A stretch of 64,000 nucleotides of DNA from Nocardia sp. CDC159 (GTDB lineage Bacteria > Actinomycetota > Actinomycetes > Mycobacteriales > Mycobacteriaceae). Made by a program: the position numbers and the translations under genes. Each line of letters begins with the position of its first letter. Within the stretch, counting starts at the first letter, position 1. The stretch is taken from positions 148,785 to 212,784 of the forward strand of contig NZ_JAMRXH010000014.1 of assembly GCF_023740735.1 (NCBI RefSeq). Reading direction: 5' to 3'. The notes beneath the pieces were generated by a model, which did not search any database, was not told the origin of the DNA, and saw only the letters and a list, made by a program, of their open reading frames with translations. Shown here one piece after another: positions 29,034 through 37,969 of the stretch.

Positions 29034-31258
29034 GCGCGCCAACGGGTGAACGCTCGGTCGAACTCGATATCGGCGGCATGACCTGCGCCTCCTGCGCGGC
29101 TCGAATCGAGAAGAAGCTCAACCGGATCGACGGTGTCACCGCGACGGTCAACTACGCGACCGAGAAGGCACGGGTCAGCTTTCCGTCCTCGGTGAGCGCG
29201 GAGGATCTGATCGAGAAGGTCGTCGAGACCGGGTACACCGCCCAGCTGCACACCACAGAAACCGATGCGGCCGAAGCGGATTCGGGCTCGTCTCCCGCTC
29301 AACTGCTGCGGCAGCGGCTGCTGATCAGCCTGGCGCTGGCGGTGCCGGTGATCGCCCTGGCGATGGTTCCGGCCCTGCAATTCCGCAATTGGCAGTGGCT
29401 TTCGCTCACGCTGGCCACCCCGGTGGTGTTCTGGGGCGGGGCCGCCTTCCATCGCGCCGCCTGGGCCAACGCGCGGCACGCGAGCGCCACCATGGACACC
29501 CTGATCTCGCTGGGCACCCTGGCGGCGTATGCGTGGTCGGTGTACGCGCTGTTCTTCGGTGAGGCCGGAATGCCCGGCATGAAGCACGGTTTCAGCCTGG
29601 CCGTCGAGCGGGGCTCCTCGGCGGCCAATATCTATCTCGAGGTGGCGGCCGGGGTGATCGTGTTCATCCTGGCAGGCCGGTACTTCGAGACGCGCGCCAA
29701 GGAACGAGCGGGGTCGGCGCTGCGGGCGCTGCTGGAGATGGGCGCCAAGGATGTCGCGGTGCTGCGCGAGGGGGGCGAGATCCGGGTGCCGGTCGAGCAG
29801 TTGCGGATCGGCGAGCAGTTCCTGGTGCGGCCCGGGGAGAAGGTCGCCACCGACGGCGTTGTCGTGGAGGGTAATTCCGCGATCGATATGAGCATGCTCA
29901 CCGGTGAGTCGGTGCCGGTCGAGGTCGGGCCGGGCGATCAGGTGGTGGGCGCGACGGTCAATGCCGGTGGGGTGCTGACCGTCCGGGCCACCCGGATCGG
30001 CTCCGACACCCAGCTCGCGCAGATGGCGAAACTGGTGGAGCAGGCGCAGAACGGCAAGGCGCCGGTGCAGCGGCTGGCCGATCGGGTGGCCGGGGTGTTC
30101 GTGCCGATCGTCATCGCGATCTCGGTCGCGACGCTGGGCTTCTGGCTCGGCGCCGGTGTCTCGATCGCGACGGCGTTCGGTGCGGCGGTGGCCGTGCTGA
30201 TCATCGCCTGCCCGTGCGCCCTCGGATTGGCCACGCCCACCGCCCTTCTGGTCGGGACCGGGCGCGGGGCGCAGCTGGGGATTCTCATCAAGGGGCCGCA
30301 GGTGCTGGAGTCCACCCGGCGCATCGATACCGTGGTCCTGGACAAGACCGGCACCGTCACCACCGGGAAAATGACTCTGGCCCAGGTGATTCCGGCCGAC
30401 GGCGGCGACGCAGCGGAACTGCTCGCGGTGGCGGCCGCGGTGGAGCACGGCTCGGAGCATCCCGTGGCGCGAGCGATCGTGGCCGGGGCCGCCGAGCGCG
30501 GGCTGACGCCGGAACCGGTGCGGCAGTTCGTCGCGCACGGGGGCAAGGGCGTACAGGGCCTGGTCGGTGCGCGCGCGGTGGTCGTCGGACGCACCGAACT
30601 GCTCGATGACTGGTCGATCACGGTGCCGGAGTCGTTGGCAGCGGCCAAATCCGAGGCCGAGGCGGCCGGGCGCACCGCGATCGTGGTGGCCTGGGACGGT
30701 GCGGCCCGGGGCGTGCTGGTGATCGCCGACGCGATCAAGGACTCCAGCGCCGAGGCGATCGCGGACATGCGCGCGCTCGGCCTGCACCCGGTCCTGCTGA
30801 CCGGCGACAATGCCGCCGCCGCGCGGACGGTCGCCGACCGGGTCGGCATCGACGAGGTGATCGCGCAGGTGCTGCCCAGCGACAAGCTGGACGTGGTGAA
30901 GCGGCTGCAGGATCAGGGCCGCGTGGTAGCCATGGTCGGCGACGGCGTCAACGACGCCGCCGCCCTGGCCCAGGCCGACCTGGGCCTCGCCATGGGCACC
31001 GGCACCGACGTCGCGATCGAGGCGGGCGACATCACCCTGGTCCGCGGCGACCTGCGCACGGTCGCCACCGCCATCCGCCTGTCCCGCGCCACCCTGCGCA
31101 CCATCAAGGGAAACCTGTTCTGGGCCTTCGGCTACAACGTCGCAGCCCTACCCCTGGCCGCGGCCGGTCTGCTGAACCCGATGCTGGCGGGGGGCGCGAT
31201 GGCCCTGTCGAGCGTGTTCGTGGTCAGCAACAGCCTGCGATTGCGTGGATTCCGCTGA
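29030..31258 (+). CDS. copA: Copper-exporting P1B-type ATPase CopA
   Basis: Pumps Cu(I) out of the cytoplasm. The 742 residues contain one N-terminal HMA domain (GMTCASC, Cys19/Cys22), eight expected membrane helices, the TGE motif (LTGESVPVE), the metal-site CPC (Cys394-Pro-Cys396) in IIACPCALGLATPTALL, the phosphorylation motif DKTGT (Asp438), the HP locus (GSEHPVARAI) and hinge MVGDGVNDAAAL. The CPC and GxGxD signatures fit Cu(I)/Ag(I) specificity. It is third in the copZ-His-rich-copA operon; a strong terminator follows. Confidence 0.96.
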   Translation: MSAPTGERSVELDIGGMTCASCAARIEKKLNRIDGVTATVNYATEKARVSFPSSVSAEDLIEKVVETGYTAQLHTTETDAAEADSGSSPAQLLRQRLLISLALAVPVIALAMVPALQFRNWQWLSLTLATPVVFWGGAAFHRAAWANARHASATMDTLISLGTLAAYAWSVYALFFGEAGMPGMKHGFSLAVERGSSAANIYLEVAAGVIVFILAGRYFETRAKERAGSALRALLEMGAKDVAVLREGGEIRVPVEQLRIGEQFLVRPGEKVATDGVVVEGNSAIDMSMLTGESVPVEVGPGDQVVGATVNAGGVLTVRATRIGSDTQLAQMAKLVEQAQNGKAPVQRLADRVAGVFVPIVIAISVATLGFWLGAGVSIATAFGAAVAVLIIACPCALGLATPTALLVGTGRGAQLGILIKGPQVLESTRRIDTVVLDKTGTVTTGKMTLAQVIPADGGDAAELLAVAAAVEHGSEHPVARAIVAGAAERGLTPEPVRQFVAHGGKGVQGLVGARAVVVGRTELLDDWSITVPESLAAAKSEAEAAGRTAIVVAWDGAARGVLVIADAIKDSSAEAIADMRALGLHPVLLTGDNAAAARTVADRVGIDEVIAQVLPSDKLDVVKRLQDQGRVVAMVGDGVNDAAALAQADLGLAMGTGTDVAIEAGDITLVRGDLRTVATAIRLSRATLRTIKGNLFWAFGYNVAALPLAAAGLLNPMLAGGAMALSSVFVVSNSLRLRGFR

Positions 31259-31276
31259 GTTCGGGCGGGCCTTTGG

Positions 31277-31312
31277 CCCCGTCTCTCGGCCCTGGGGGGC
31301 CGAGAGACGGGG
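31277..31312 (+). terminator. Strong hairpin after copA
   Basis: A perfect 15-bp stem (31277-31291 with 31298-31312; core CCGTCTCTCGGCC) closes a 6-nt CTGGGG loop. There is no long U tract. It lies 18 bp past the copA stop. Confidence 0.85.
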
Positions 31313-31363
31313 AAATCTGGTAATCGAGCGGGCCGAAACTATTGGGCTGGGGAATAATTCGGT

Positions 31364-31453
31364 CCGGCAACCACCAGCGAGACCGAATTGGGCGGAGAAC
31401 GATCCAGTCGGGCAACCACCAGCGAAACCGAATTGGGCCGGGAACGATCCAGT
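31364..31453. repeat. Two 45-bp tandem repeats with a decayed third copy
   Basis: Bases 31364-31408 and 31409-31453 are direct repeats of 45 bp, differing at only a few positions and built around CAACCACCAGCGAGACCG and AATTGGGC..GAACGATCCAGT. A partial, diverged copy precedes them (about 31332-31363). They lie between the copA terminator and the convergent ksgA stop, in no gene I accept. The 45-bp period would give 15-residue repeats if translated on the minus strand, but no start or ribosome-binding site supports that. Confidence 0.8.
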
Positions 31454-31504
31454 TGGAGCTGCCGTCGGCGAGATCGAACCTGCCGGGCGGGAGTCGGGGT
31501 GGGG

Positions 31505-32410
31505 TTACGGCTGTTGGGCGAGGCGGACGAAGGCGGCGGTGTCGAGGGTTTCGCCGCGGGCAGTGGGGTTGATGCCTGCGGACAGGAGGCGTTGTTCGGC
31601 TGCGGCGGCGGAGCCTGCCCAGGGGGCGAGGGCGGCGCGGAGGGTTTTGCGGCGCTGGGCGAAGGCGGCATCGACGACCTCGAAGACGCGGCGGCGGTGG
31701 GTGTCGTCGAGGGGCCAGGGTGGGGTGGGGAAACGGTCGATGCGGACCAGGCCGGATTCGACCTGTGGGACGGGCCAGAAGACCTGGCGGCCGACCGCAC
31801 CCGCGCGGCGGACGGCGCCGAAGAAACCGGCCTTCACGCTCGGGACGCCGTAGATGCGGGAGCCGGGCTCGGCCGACAGCCGGTCGGCCACCTCCGCCTG
31901 GACCATCACCAAGGCCGTTGTGATGGAGGGCAATTCGGCCAGCAGATGCAGCAGCACCGGCACCGCGACGTTGTACGGCAGATTCGCCACCAGCGCGGTG
32001 GGACTGTTCGGCAGATCCGCGGCCCGCACCCGCAGCGCATCGGCCTCCACCACGCTCAACCGCTCGGCCAGCCCGGGCGCCCGCTCGGCCACGGTCCCCG
32101 GCAGCTGCGTGGCCAGCACCGGATCGATCTCCACCGCGATCACCCGGTCCACCACATCGAGCAGCGCGAGCGTCAACGACCCGAGCCCCGGCCCCACCTC
32201 GAGCACCACGTCCTCGCGCCCCACCCCGGCGGCGGTCACGATCCGCCGCACGGTGTTCGCGTCGTGCACGAAGTTCTGCCCGAGCTGTTTGGTCGGCCGC
32301 ACCCCGAACCGCTCCGCCAACACCCGTACCTCGGCCGGGCCGAGCAACTCGGCCTGCCCCCGGGCAGCGACAACAGGTTCGGACACGCCCGACAAACTAT
32401 CAAGCGGCAC
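31505..32410 (-). CDS. rsmA: 16S rRNA (adenine1518/1519-N6)-dimethyltransferase KsgA
   Basis: Dimethylates two adjacent adenines of the 16S rRNA 3' hairpin. The motifs are QLGQNFVHDANTVRRIV, the SAM loop VGPGLGSLTLALL, acidic VEIDPVL, and catalytic NLPYNVAVP. ATG at 32410 gives 301 residues; GTG at 32386 is an alternative start. In M. tuberculosis this gene lies between rpfB and ispE; here both links are broken by inserted genes. Confidence 0.94.
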   Translation of the reverse strand: MPLDSLSGVSEPVVAARGQAELLGPAEVRVLAERFGVRPTKQLGQNFVHDANTVRRIVTAAGVGREDVVLEVGPGLGSLTLALLDVVDRVIAVEIDPVLATQLPGTVAERAPGLAERLSVVEADALRVRAADLPNSPTALVANLPYNVAVPVLLHLLAELPSITTALVMVQAEVADRLSAEPGSRIYGVPSVKAGFFGAVRRAGAVGRQVFWPVPQVESGLVRIDRFPTPPWPLDDTHRRRVFEVVDAAFAQRRKTLRAALAPWAGSAAAAEQRLLSAGINPTARGETLDTAAFVRLAQQP

Positions 32411-32429
32411 GGCCCGCGCTGCCCGCGCG

Positions 32430-33602
32430 TCAGCGTTCGGCCGGCGTGGCCAGGATGCGGGCGGCGAACGCGTCGACCGCCGACCACATGCGATCGTTCA
32501 TCTCACAGTGCTTTCCGGTACCGACCGCGCTCTGGTAATCGACGCGGTTCGCGGTGAACTGGGCGGCCAGGGCGGCGTGCAGTGGCGACGGCACCGTCAG
32601 GTCGGTGGCATTGAGCAGCAACAGGATCGGCGCGTCGTAACCGGCGGTGGGCACGGCCATGTACTCGCTCAGCGCCGTGGTCAGGCGCGGATCCGACAGC
32701 GGGCGGGCGAGCAGCTCGCCGATGGTGGCGCCCTGGAGCCGGTCGATGAGGGCATCCAGGCACTGGCCCCCGGCGTTGTCGACGATGTCGCGGCCGCGCG
32801 GGCTGAGATAGCCGTCGACATCCACATCGGGACGCGCGGCCCGCAGCCCGGCCAGGATGCTCACCGCGAAGGCGGTGCTGCCGTTACCGCTCACACCGGG
32901 GATATCCGGGAAGCCGGGGCCCATCACCGGCAGCAGCTTCTCCACATCGGAGGCCGGGTCCAGCGCGATGGTGCCGCGGAAGTCCAGCTCCGGCGCATAG
33001 GTCCGCTGCAGATGCGCCGAACCCAGCGCGGCGTGACCGCCCTGAGACGCCCCGAACACCGCCCAGGTCCGCGACAGCTCCGGATGGGTCGCCCGGGCCG
33101 CGCGCACCAGATCGATGGTCGCGGTGGCCTCGGTCCGCAACTCCAGATACGGATGCGGCCCGGTGTCGAAGCGGCCGAGGCCGAGGTAATCCGGCGCGAC
33201 GACGGCGAAGCCCTTGTCCAGGAAGTACTTCAGGGTCTGCGCCTCCTTGGCCCGGCTCTCCGGATAGGGCGCGCGCCGCGGATCGGACTGCCCGCCGCAG
33301 CCGGGTCCCAGCCCGGAAGTGCCGTGGTCGTAGGCCATGATCGGCCAGCCACCCGCGGGGACCGGTCCCTCGGGCACGAACAGCGCCCCGCTCGCGGGCC
33401 GCGGCGCGCCGTCCGAACCGGTCATCCAGTATTCGATCACCGAACCGCCGGGCAACCCCGGCCATCCGCCGGGCCGCGCGGCCACCGCGATCGCGGTCCC
33501 CGGAACCTCGGCCGCCGCAGCCGGACTCGCGAGCCCCAGCACCGCACCCATCGACACCGCCGCCGCGACGACAACCCGTCTCCAGTAACCCGACACCCGC
33601 AC
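32430..33602 (-). CDS. Secreted lipase-family alpha/beta hydrolase 1
   Basis: An exported esterase/lipase. A Sec signal peptide (RRVVVAAAVSMGAVLGLASPAAAA) ends near residue 30. The nucleophile elbow is FGASQGGHAAL; a likely Asp is in LLLLNATDLTVPSP and a late His in VGTGKHCEMN. The family resembles the secretory lipase (LIP) group of fungi and actinomycetes. GTG 33602 is chosen because GGAGAAG lies upstream and the signal peptide then has normal length; ATG 33632 is also open. It is 390 residues and paralogous to the next gene upstream. Confidence 0.85.
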   Translation of the reverse strand: MRVSGYWRRVVVAAAVSMGAVLGLASPAAAAEVPGTAIAVAARPGGWPGLPGGSVIEYWMTGSDGAPRPASGALFVPEGPVPAGGWPIMAYDHGTSGLGPGCGGQSDPRRAPYPESRAKEAQTLKYFLDKGFAVVAPDYLGLGRFDTGPHPYLELRTEATATIDLVRAARATHPELSRTWAVFGASQGGHAALGSAHLQRTYAPELDFRGTIALDPASDVEKLLPVMGPGFPDIPGVSGNGSTAFAVSILAGLRAARPDVDVDGYLSPRGRDIVDNAGGQCLDALIDRLQGATIGELLARPLSDPRLTTALSEYMAVPTAGYDAPILLLLNATDLTVPSPLHAALAAQFTANRVDYQSAVGTGKHCEMNDRMWSAVDAFAARILATPAER

Positions 33603-33677
33603 GACCACCGCCACTTCTCCATACACCGGCAAATTCGCGGCGAAGCGTAGCGGCAGTTTGTGAGAGAAGCGTGAGAG

Positions 33678-34844
33678 CTACGGCTTGCGCACCCGGGCGA
33701 GGAACTCGTCCATGGCCGCCGACATCTCCTTGTTCAGCTGCATATGCCGACCGACCCCGACGACCACCTTGTGATCGACCTGATTGGCCGCGAACCGAGC
33801 CGCCAGCGCGGCGTGCAGCGGCGAGGGCACGGTCAGATCGAGCGCATTGAGCAGCAGCAGGATCGGCTTGTCGTAGCCGCTGGTCGGCACGCCCATATAG
33901 TCCGCGAGGATCGCCCGCATGCGATCGTCGGCCAGCGGTTTCGCCAACAGATCACTGATTCCGACCCCGGTCACCCGCTCGGCGATCGCGTCCAGGCACA
34001 GCTTGGCGCTGCTGTCGAGGATCTGCCTGCCGCGCGGGGAGAGATAGCTGTCGACCTTCGCCTCGGGACGCGCGGTCCGCAGCCCGGCCAACACGGTGAC
34101 CATGAACGCGGTGAGCGCATCGCCGATGACACTGGGCAGATCCGGTCCCCACGGCCCGGCCATCGGCAGCAGATTCTCCACCTCGGACTCCGGATCGAGG
34201 GCGACCGCGCCGCGGAAATCGAGTTCGGGGGCCAGCTTCCGCTGATACCAGGCCGTACCCAGCGCCGCCTGCCCGCCCTGGGAACCGCCGAAGACCGCCC
34301 ACCGGCGTCCGAGTTCGGGATGGGCGGCCCGCGCGGCCTTGACCATATCGATGGTCGCGCTCGCCTCGGTCTTCAGTTCCAGATACGGATGCACGCCGGT
34401 GTCGAACCGCCCCAGTCCCAGATAGTCCGGCGCCACCAGCGCGAACCCCTTCTCGATGAAGGTGCGCAGATAGGCGTCCTCCTTCACACGCCGCTCGGGC
34501 CATGGCCCCAGCTGCGGCTCGGCCTGCCCGCCGCAGTTCGGCCCGATGCCGAGCGAACCGTGGTCGAAGGCCAGAATCGGCCACCCGCCGGGCGGCACCG
34601 GACCGGGCGGGAGGAATACCGCACCGGTCGCGGGCTGGACCGAACCGTCCGAACCGCTGGTCCAATATTCCAGCACCGACCCGGTACCGGGCATGCCCCG
34701 CCAGCCGTCGGGCCGGTCGACGACGGCAATCGGGGTCCCCGGTGTGGCCGTCACCGCCTCGACCTGCGTGCCGCTCGCGACCAGTGCCACGCCGACCATC
34801 ACCGCGATCGACGCCACGCGCCTGGGAGAGCCGAAAAATCGCAT
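33678..34844 (-). CDS. Secreted lipase-family alpha/beta hydrolase 2
   Basis: A 388-residue paralogue of the preceding lipase, with the same order of motifs: signal peptide (VASIAVMVGVALVASGTQVEA), AFDHGSLGIGPNCGGQ, APDYLGLGRFDTG, nucleophile FGGSQGGQAAL, LLLLNALDLTVPSPLHAALAARF and late His in GVGRHMQLN. ATG 34844 gives a clean signal peptide; the longer open frame to 34931 does not. The two genes are 75 bp apart and may be cotranscribed. Likely substrates are lipid esters outside the cell. Confidence 0.85.
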   Translation of the reverse strand: MRFFGSPRRVASIAVMVGVALVASGTQVEAVTATPGTPIAVVDRPDGWRGMPGTGSVLEYWTSGSDGSVQPATGAVFLPPGPVPPGGWPILAFDHGSLGIGPNCGGQAEPQLGPWPERRVKEDAYLRTFIEKGFALVAPDYLGLGRFDTGVHPYLELKTEASATIDMVKAARAAHPELGRRWAVFGGSQGGQAALGTAWYQRKLAPELDFRGAVALDPESEVENLLPMAGPWGPDLPSVIGDALTAFMVTVLAGLRTARPEAKVDSYLSPRGRQILDSSAKLCLDAIAERVTGVGISDLLAKPLADDRMRAILADYMGVPTSGYDKPILLLLNALDLTVPSPLHAALAARFAANQVDHKVVVGVGRHMQLNKEMSAAMDEFLARVRKP

Positions 34845-35002
34845 GCAGCACCACTTTCCGTTTGGACAGGCAAACCGGGAATGCGCGCAGGAAATACGAC
34901 AGATCAGACCAACCGGCACGATCGTACACATTGACGCGAACTGATACCCGTTCTAGTTTCGGTGTGTCGCGAAATGGTCCGCAGAGAGTTAGGGCGAGCG
35001 CA

Positions 35003-35770
35003 ATGCAGCGTAGATTCGACGGACGGCGAGTGCTCGTCACCGGAGCGGGCTCGGGCATCGGCCGGGGCATCGTCCACCGGCTCCTGAGCGAGGGCGCCAC
35101 CCTGGCGGCCGCCGATATTTCCGAGCCGGGCCTGAAAGAGACCGCCGACGCCGTCGAGGCCGACGCGCGCGCCCGGCTGCACACCACGATCGTCGACGTC
35201 TCCGACGCGGATTCGGTGCGGGCGGGCAGTGTCGCGGCGATCGAATTCCTCGGCGGGCTGGACGTCCTGGTCAACGCCGCCGGAATCCACCGCGCGGCGC
35301 ACACCCACGACATGCCGCTGGCGGCGTGGAATCAGGTGATCGGCGTCAATCTGACCGGGACCTTCCTGATGATCCAGGCCGCGATCCCACATCTGCTGGC
35401 CGGACACCATCCGGTGATCGTGAACTTCTCCTCCACCGCGGCCTTCGGCGCCCATCCCTATATGGCCGCCTATTCGGCATCCAAGGGCGGGGTGACCGCG
35501 ATGACGCACGCGATCGCCCTCGAGTACGCCAAACAGGGCCTGCGCGCGGTGAATATCGTCCCCGGCGGCATCACCAGCGGCATCACCTCCAATCTGGCCG
35601 TACCCGAGGACACCGACTGGAGCCTGTTCGCCCGGCTCACCGGCTGGCTCGACGGCGGCGCGCTCGGCAATCCGGAGGACATCGCGGGCGTGGTGGCGAT
35701 GGTCGCCTCCGACGAGGGCCGCTACATCACCGGTTCGGAGATCCGCGTCGACGGCGGCGCGCTCATGTGA
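35003..35770 (+). CDS. Short-chain dehydrogenase/reductase (SDR)
   Basis: A 255-residue classical SDR with the NAD(P) loop TGAGSGIGRGI, NNAG-equivalent VNAAGIH, catalytic Ser (FSSTAAFG) and YSASKGG (Tyr/Lys). The C-terminus YITGSEIRVDGGALM is typical. The substrate is unknown. It is divergent from the lipases and its stop touches the convergent rpfB stop with no spacer. Confidence 0.92.
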   Translation: MQRRFDGRRVLVTGAGSGIGRGIVHRLLSEGATLAAADISEPGLKETADAVEADARARLHTTIVDVSDADSVRAGSVAAIEFLGGLDVLVNAAGIHRAAHTHDMPLAAWNQVIGVNLTGTFLMIQAAIPHLLAGHHPVIVNFSSTAAFGAHPYMAAYSASKGGVTAMTHAIALEYAKQGLRAVNIVPGGITSGITSNLAVPEDTDWSLFARLTGWLDGGALGNPEDIAGVVAMVASDEGRYITGSEIRVDGGALM

Positions 35771-36919
35771 CTAGCTGATCCCCAGCCGACTCGTGCACGC
35801 GGGCCACGCGCCCCAGCCCTGCCGGGCCCGCGTCACCTCGGCGATGGCGATCTGCTCTTCGCGGGTGGCCAGATCGGCCCGCGGCGCATAGCGTAGACCG
35901 CCCTGGCGCTCCCAGGTCCCCTGGTCGAATTGGATGCCGCCGAAATAGCCGTTGCCGGTATTGATCGCCCAATTGCCGCCGGATTCGCACTTGGCCAGCG
36001 CGTCCCAGATCGCCCCGTCGCGCACCGGCGGCACCTCGGTGCCGGGTTTGGCGCCCTTGCGAACGGTCTTGGGATGCGCGGGGACGATCACCTTGCTGTC
36101 CATCGGATCCTTGTGCGCCTCATGGCCGTTCACGATGGACACCGCGAAGGTGACGTCCTGCACGCCGGGCTTGCCCGGATCCTCGACGACCGTCCGGCTC
36201 ATGTTCATCGTCGGATCCTCGATCACGTTCTCCGGCGGATCCAGCGGCACCCGCTCGACGCGGTTCTCCACCCGCTTGCGCGTGACGGTGATCTTCATGC
36301 CGATGGTGAGCTTGGTGTCGGGCGCCGGATCCACCGAATCCTGATTGATCAGCGGTCGGCCCTGCCCCTGCAGCAGTTCGCCGATGGTCGGGGCGGCGAT
36401 GCGCACGATCTCGGGCTCCGCACCGTTGTCGGCCAGCAGCACCGTGCGCGGGCTGGTGATCGCCAGCGCGGCGCCCTGCAGCGGCAGCGGCGTCGGGCGC
36501 GGCGGCGAGACGAAGACGTCGGTGGGTATCTGTAATTGGGTGAGCGCTTCGGCGACGGTGTAGCCGGTGGTCCACCGCTGGTGCACCTTGCCGTCGAAGG
36601 TGATCGCCACCTGGCGGGCCCGGTTCAGCGTGATGGTTCCGCCGTCGGGGACCACGGCGTCGGCGGCGGGCGAGAGCGCGTCCTTGGCGTGCAGCACGAA
36701 GCCCGCGGCCTTGATCACCCCGCCCACGTTCAGCGCCATCGTGGTCAGCGTGGTCTGCTCGCCGTCGACGACCAGCGTCACGGTCTTGCGGTGCAGGATG
36801 GCCAGGCACGCGCCCACGATCAGCGTGATCAGCATCGCGGCGATCGCCGCGTACAGCAGCGGCGATCGCGACGAGTTGATCCGCTGCAGAGCGGACATCC
36901 GAGGCTCCGGCATGGTCAC
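35771..36919 (-). CDS. rpfB: Resuscitation-promoting factor RpfB
   Basis: A cell-wall lytic transglycosylase that revives dormant cells. It has an N-terminal membrane segment (LLYAAIAAMLITLIVGACLAI, about residues 21-41), three DUF348 ubiquitin-like repeats (from VTLVVDGEQTTLTTMALNVGGVI), a G5 domain (about 210-285, ending in a PGVQDVTFAVSIVNGHE region) and the C-terminal Rpf domain (IWDALAKCESGGNWAINTGNGYFGGIQFDQGTW) with the catalytic Glu in CESGGNW. Start is GTG 36919 or ATG 36913. It follows tatD on the same strand after 163 bp. Confidence 0.96.
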   Translation of the reverse strand: MTMPEPRMSALQRINSSRSPLLYAAIAAMLITLIVGACLAILHRKTVTLVVDGEQTTLTTMALNVGGVIKAAGFVLHAKDALSPAADAVVPDGGTITLNRARQVAITFDGKVHQRWTTGYTVAEALTQLQIPTDVFVSPPRPTPLPLQGAALAITSPRTVLLADNGAEPEIVRIAAPTIGELLQGQGRPLINQDSVDPAPDTKLTIGMKITVTRKRVENRVERVPLDPPENVIEDPTMNMSRTVVEDPGKPGVQDVTFAVSIVNGHEAHKDPMDSKVIVPAHPKTVRKGAKPGTEVPPVRDGAIWDALAKCESGGNWAINTGNGYFGGIQFDQGTWERQGGLRYAPRADLATREEQIAIAEVTRARQGWGAWPACTSRLGIS

Positions 36920-37082
36920 AATACGATAACGACGGGGTCAGGGCCTGACAACCACGCGGGGTGGATCAGGCGGTTTTCACATAACGGCCGGATAACGCGG
37001 CCGGCGGACAGATCACGACGCGGTCATGGTAGTGGGCCGGGCCACATTTCACCCACCGAACGGTCGCCCTGTGATCCGGCGC

Positions 37083-37910
37083 TCAAATGCCGTAGACGCG
37101 TTCGGCATTGGCCGTGGTGATCGCCGCGAGTTCGGCCGGATCCTGTGCGCGCAGCTCGGCCAGGGCGCGCACGGTGTAGGGCAGGCAGTAGGACTCGTTG
37201 GGAGCGCCGCGGAACGGGTGCGGGGTGAGGAACGGCGCATCGGTCTCGACCAGGATGGCCGCGTCCGGAACCAGCTTCGCCGCCTCGCGCAGTTCGTGCG
37301 CGTTCTTGAAGCTGACCGTGCCGGAGAAGCTGAGCAGGTAGCCCGCGTCCACGCACGCCTGCGCCATATGCGCGTCGGAGGAAAAACAGTGGAAGATCAC
37401 CGCATCCGGCGCGCCCTCGTCGAGCAGCACGGCCAGCAGGTCGTGATCGGCCTCGCGGTTGTGGATCATGAGCGGCTTGTCCAGACGCTTGGCCAGGTCG
37501 ATATGCCAGCGGAAACCCTCGACCTGATCCTCGATCTCGGCGCAGCCGTCGAGCTTGCCGGGCCAGTAATAGTCCAGCCCGGTCTCGCCGACCGCGACCA
37601 CGCGCGGATCGGCGGCCAGCTTCTCCAGCTCGGCCTTCGCGGCGTCGTCGAGCGCGTTCGCGCGGGTCGGATGCAGCGCGACCGCGGCGTACACGCGCGG
37701 GTCCCAGTGCGCGGCCCGCACGGTGAAGCGCGCGGAGTCGAGGTCGTCGGCGACGGTCACCACCCGCCCGACGCCGACCGCCGCGGCCCGGTCCACCACG
37801 GCCGCAACCGATTCGGCATCGGTCGCGCCGCAGGCGTCCAGGTGGGTATGCGCGTCCACCAGCGGAGACAGCGGTTCGGGGGCCTCGGGCGCGGGTCGTT
37901 TGCCGGCCAT
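37083..37910 (-). CDS. tatD: TatD-family metal-dependent hydrolase (DNase)
   Basis: A TIM-barrel amidohydrolase-fold nuclease/repair protein of 275 residues with DAHTHLDACG (metal HxH), VGETGLDYYWPG, HNREADHDLL, FHCFSSDA and ETDAPFLTPHP. It is divergent from metG across 59 bp. In the backbone this is the tatD-rpfB pair of mycobacteria. Confidence 0.94.
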   Translation of the reverse strand: MAGKRPAPEAPEPLSPLVDAHTHLDACGATDAESVAAVVDRAAAVGVGRVVTVADDLDSARFTVRAAHWDPRVYAAVALHPTRANALDDAAKAELEKLAADPRVVAVGETGLDYYWPGKLDGCAEIEDQVEGFRWHIDLAKRLDKPLMIHNREADHDLLAVLLDEGAPDAVIFHCFSSDAHMAQACVDAGYLLSFSGTVSFKNAHELREAAKLVPDAAILVETDAPFLTPHPFRGAPNESYCLPYTVRALAELRAQDPAELAAITTANAERVYGI

Positions 37911-37969
37911 GGTCAGGCGGGGATATTGGCGCGAACGGTTCCGGTCACCCGGACTACAGTAGTGACACC

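Noticed and set aside
29027..30787. 586-codon minus-strand frame opposite copA
   Set aside because: copA is unambiguous on the plus strand; the antisense product is Arg/Gly/His-rich shadow sequence.
31339..31800. Minus-strand ORF with 15-residue repeats over the 45-bp repeat
   Set aside because: Most of it is a frame-shifted shadow of ksgA and it lacks a plausible start and ribosome-binding site.
34932..35002. KstR-like half-site (GTTCTAG) upstream of the SDR at 35003
   Set aside because: Only one half of the palindrome is present; the other arm does not match, so a cholesterol-regulon link is not supported.
36920..37082. Possible riboswitch or uORF leader upstream of rpfB
   Set aside because: An rpfB leader with attenuation is known in M. 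tuberculosis, and I looked for it here, but I could find neither a clear uORF nor a stable terminator stem in these 163 bp.
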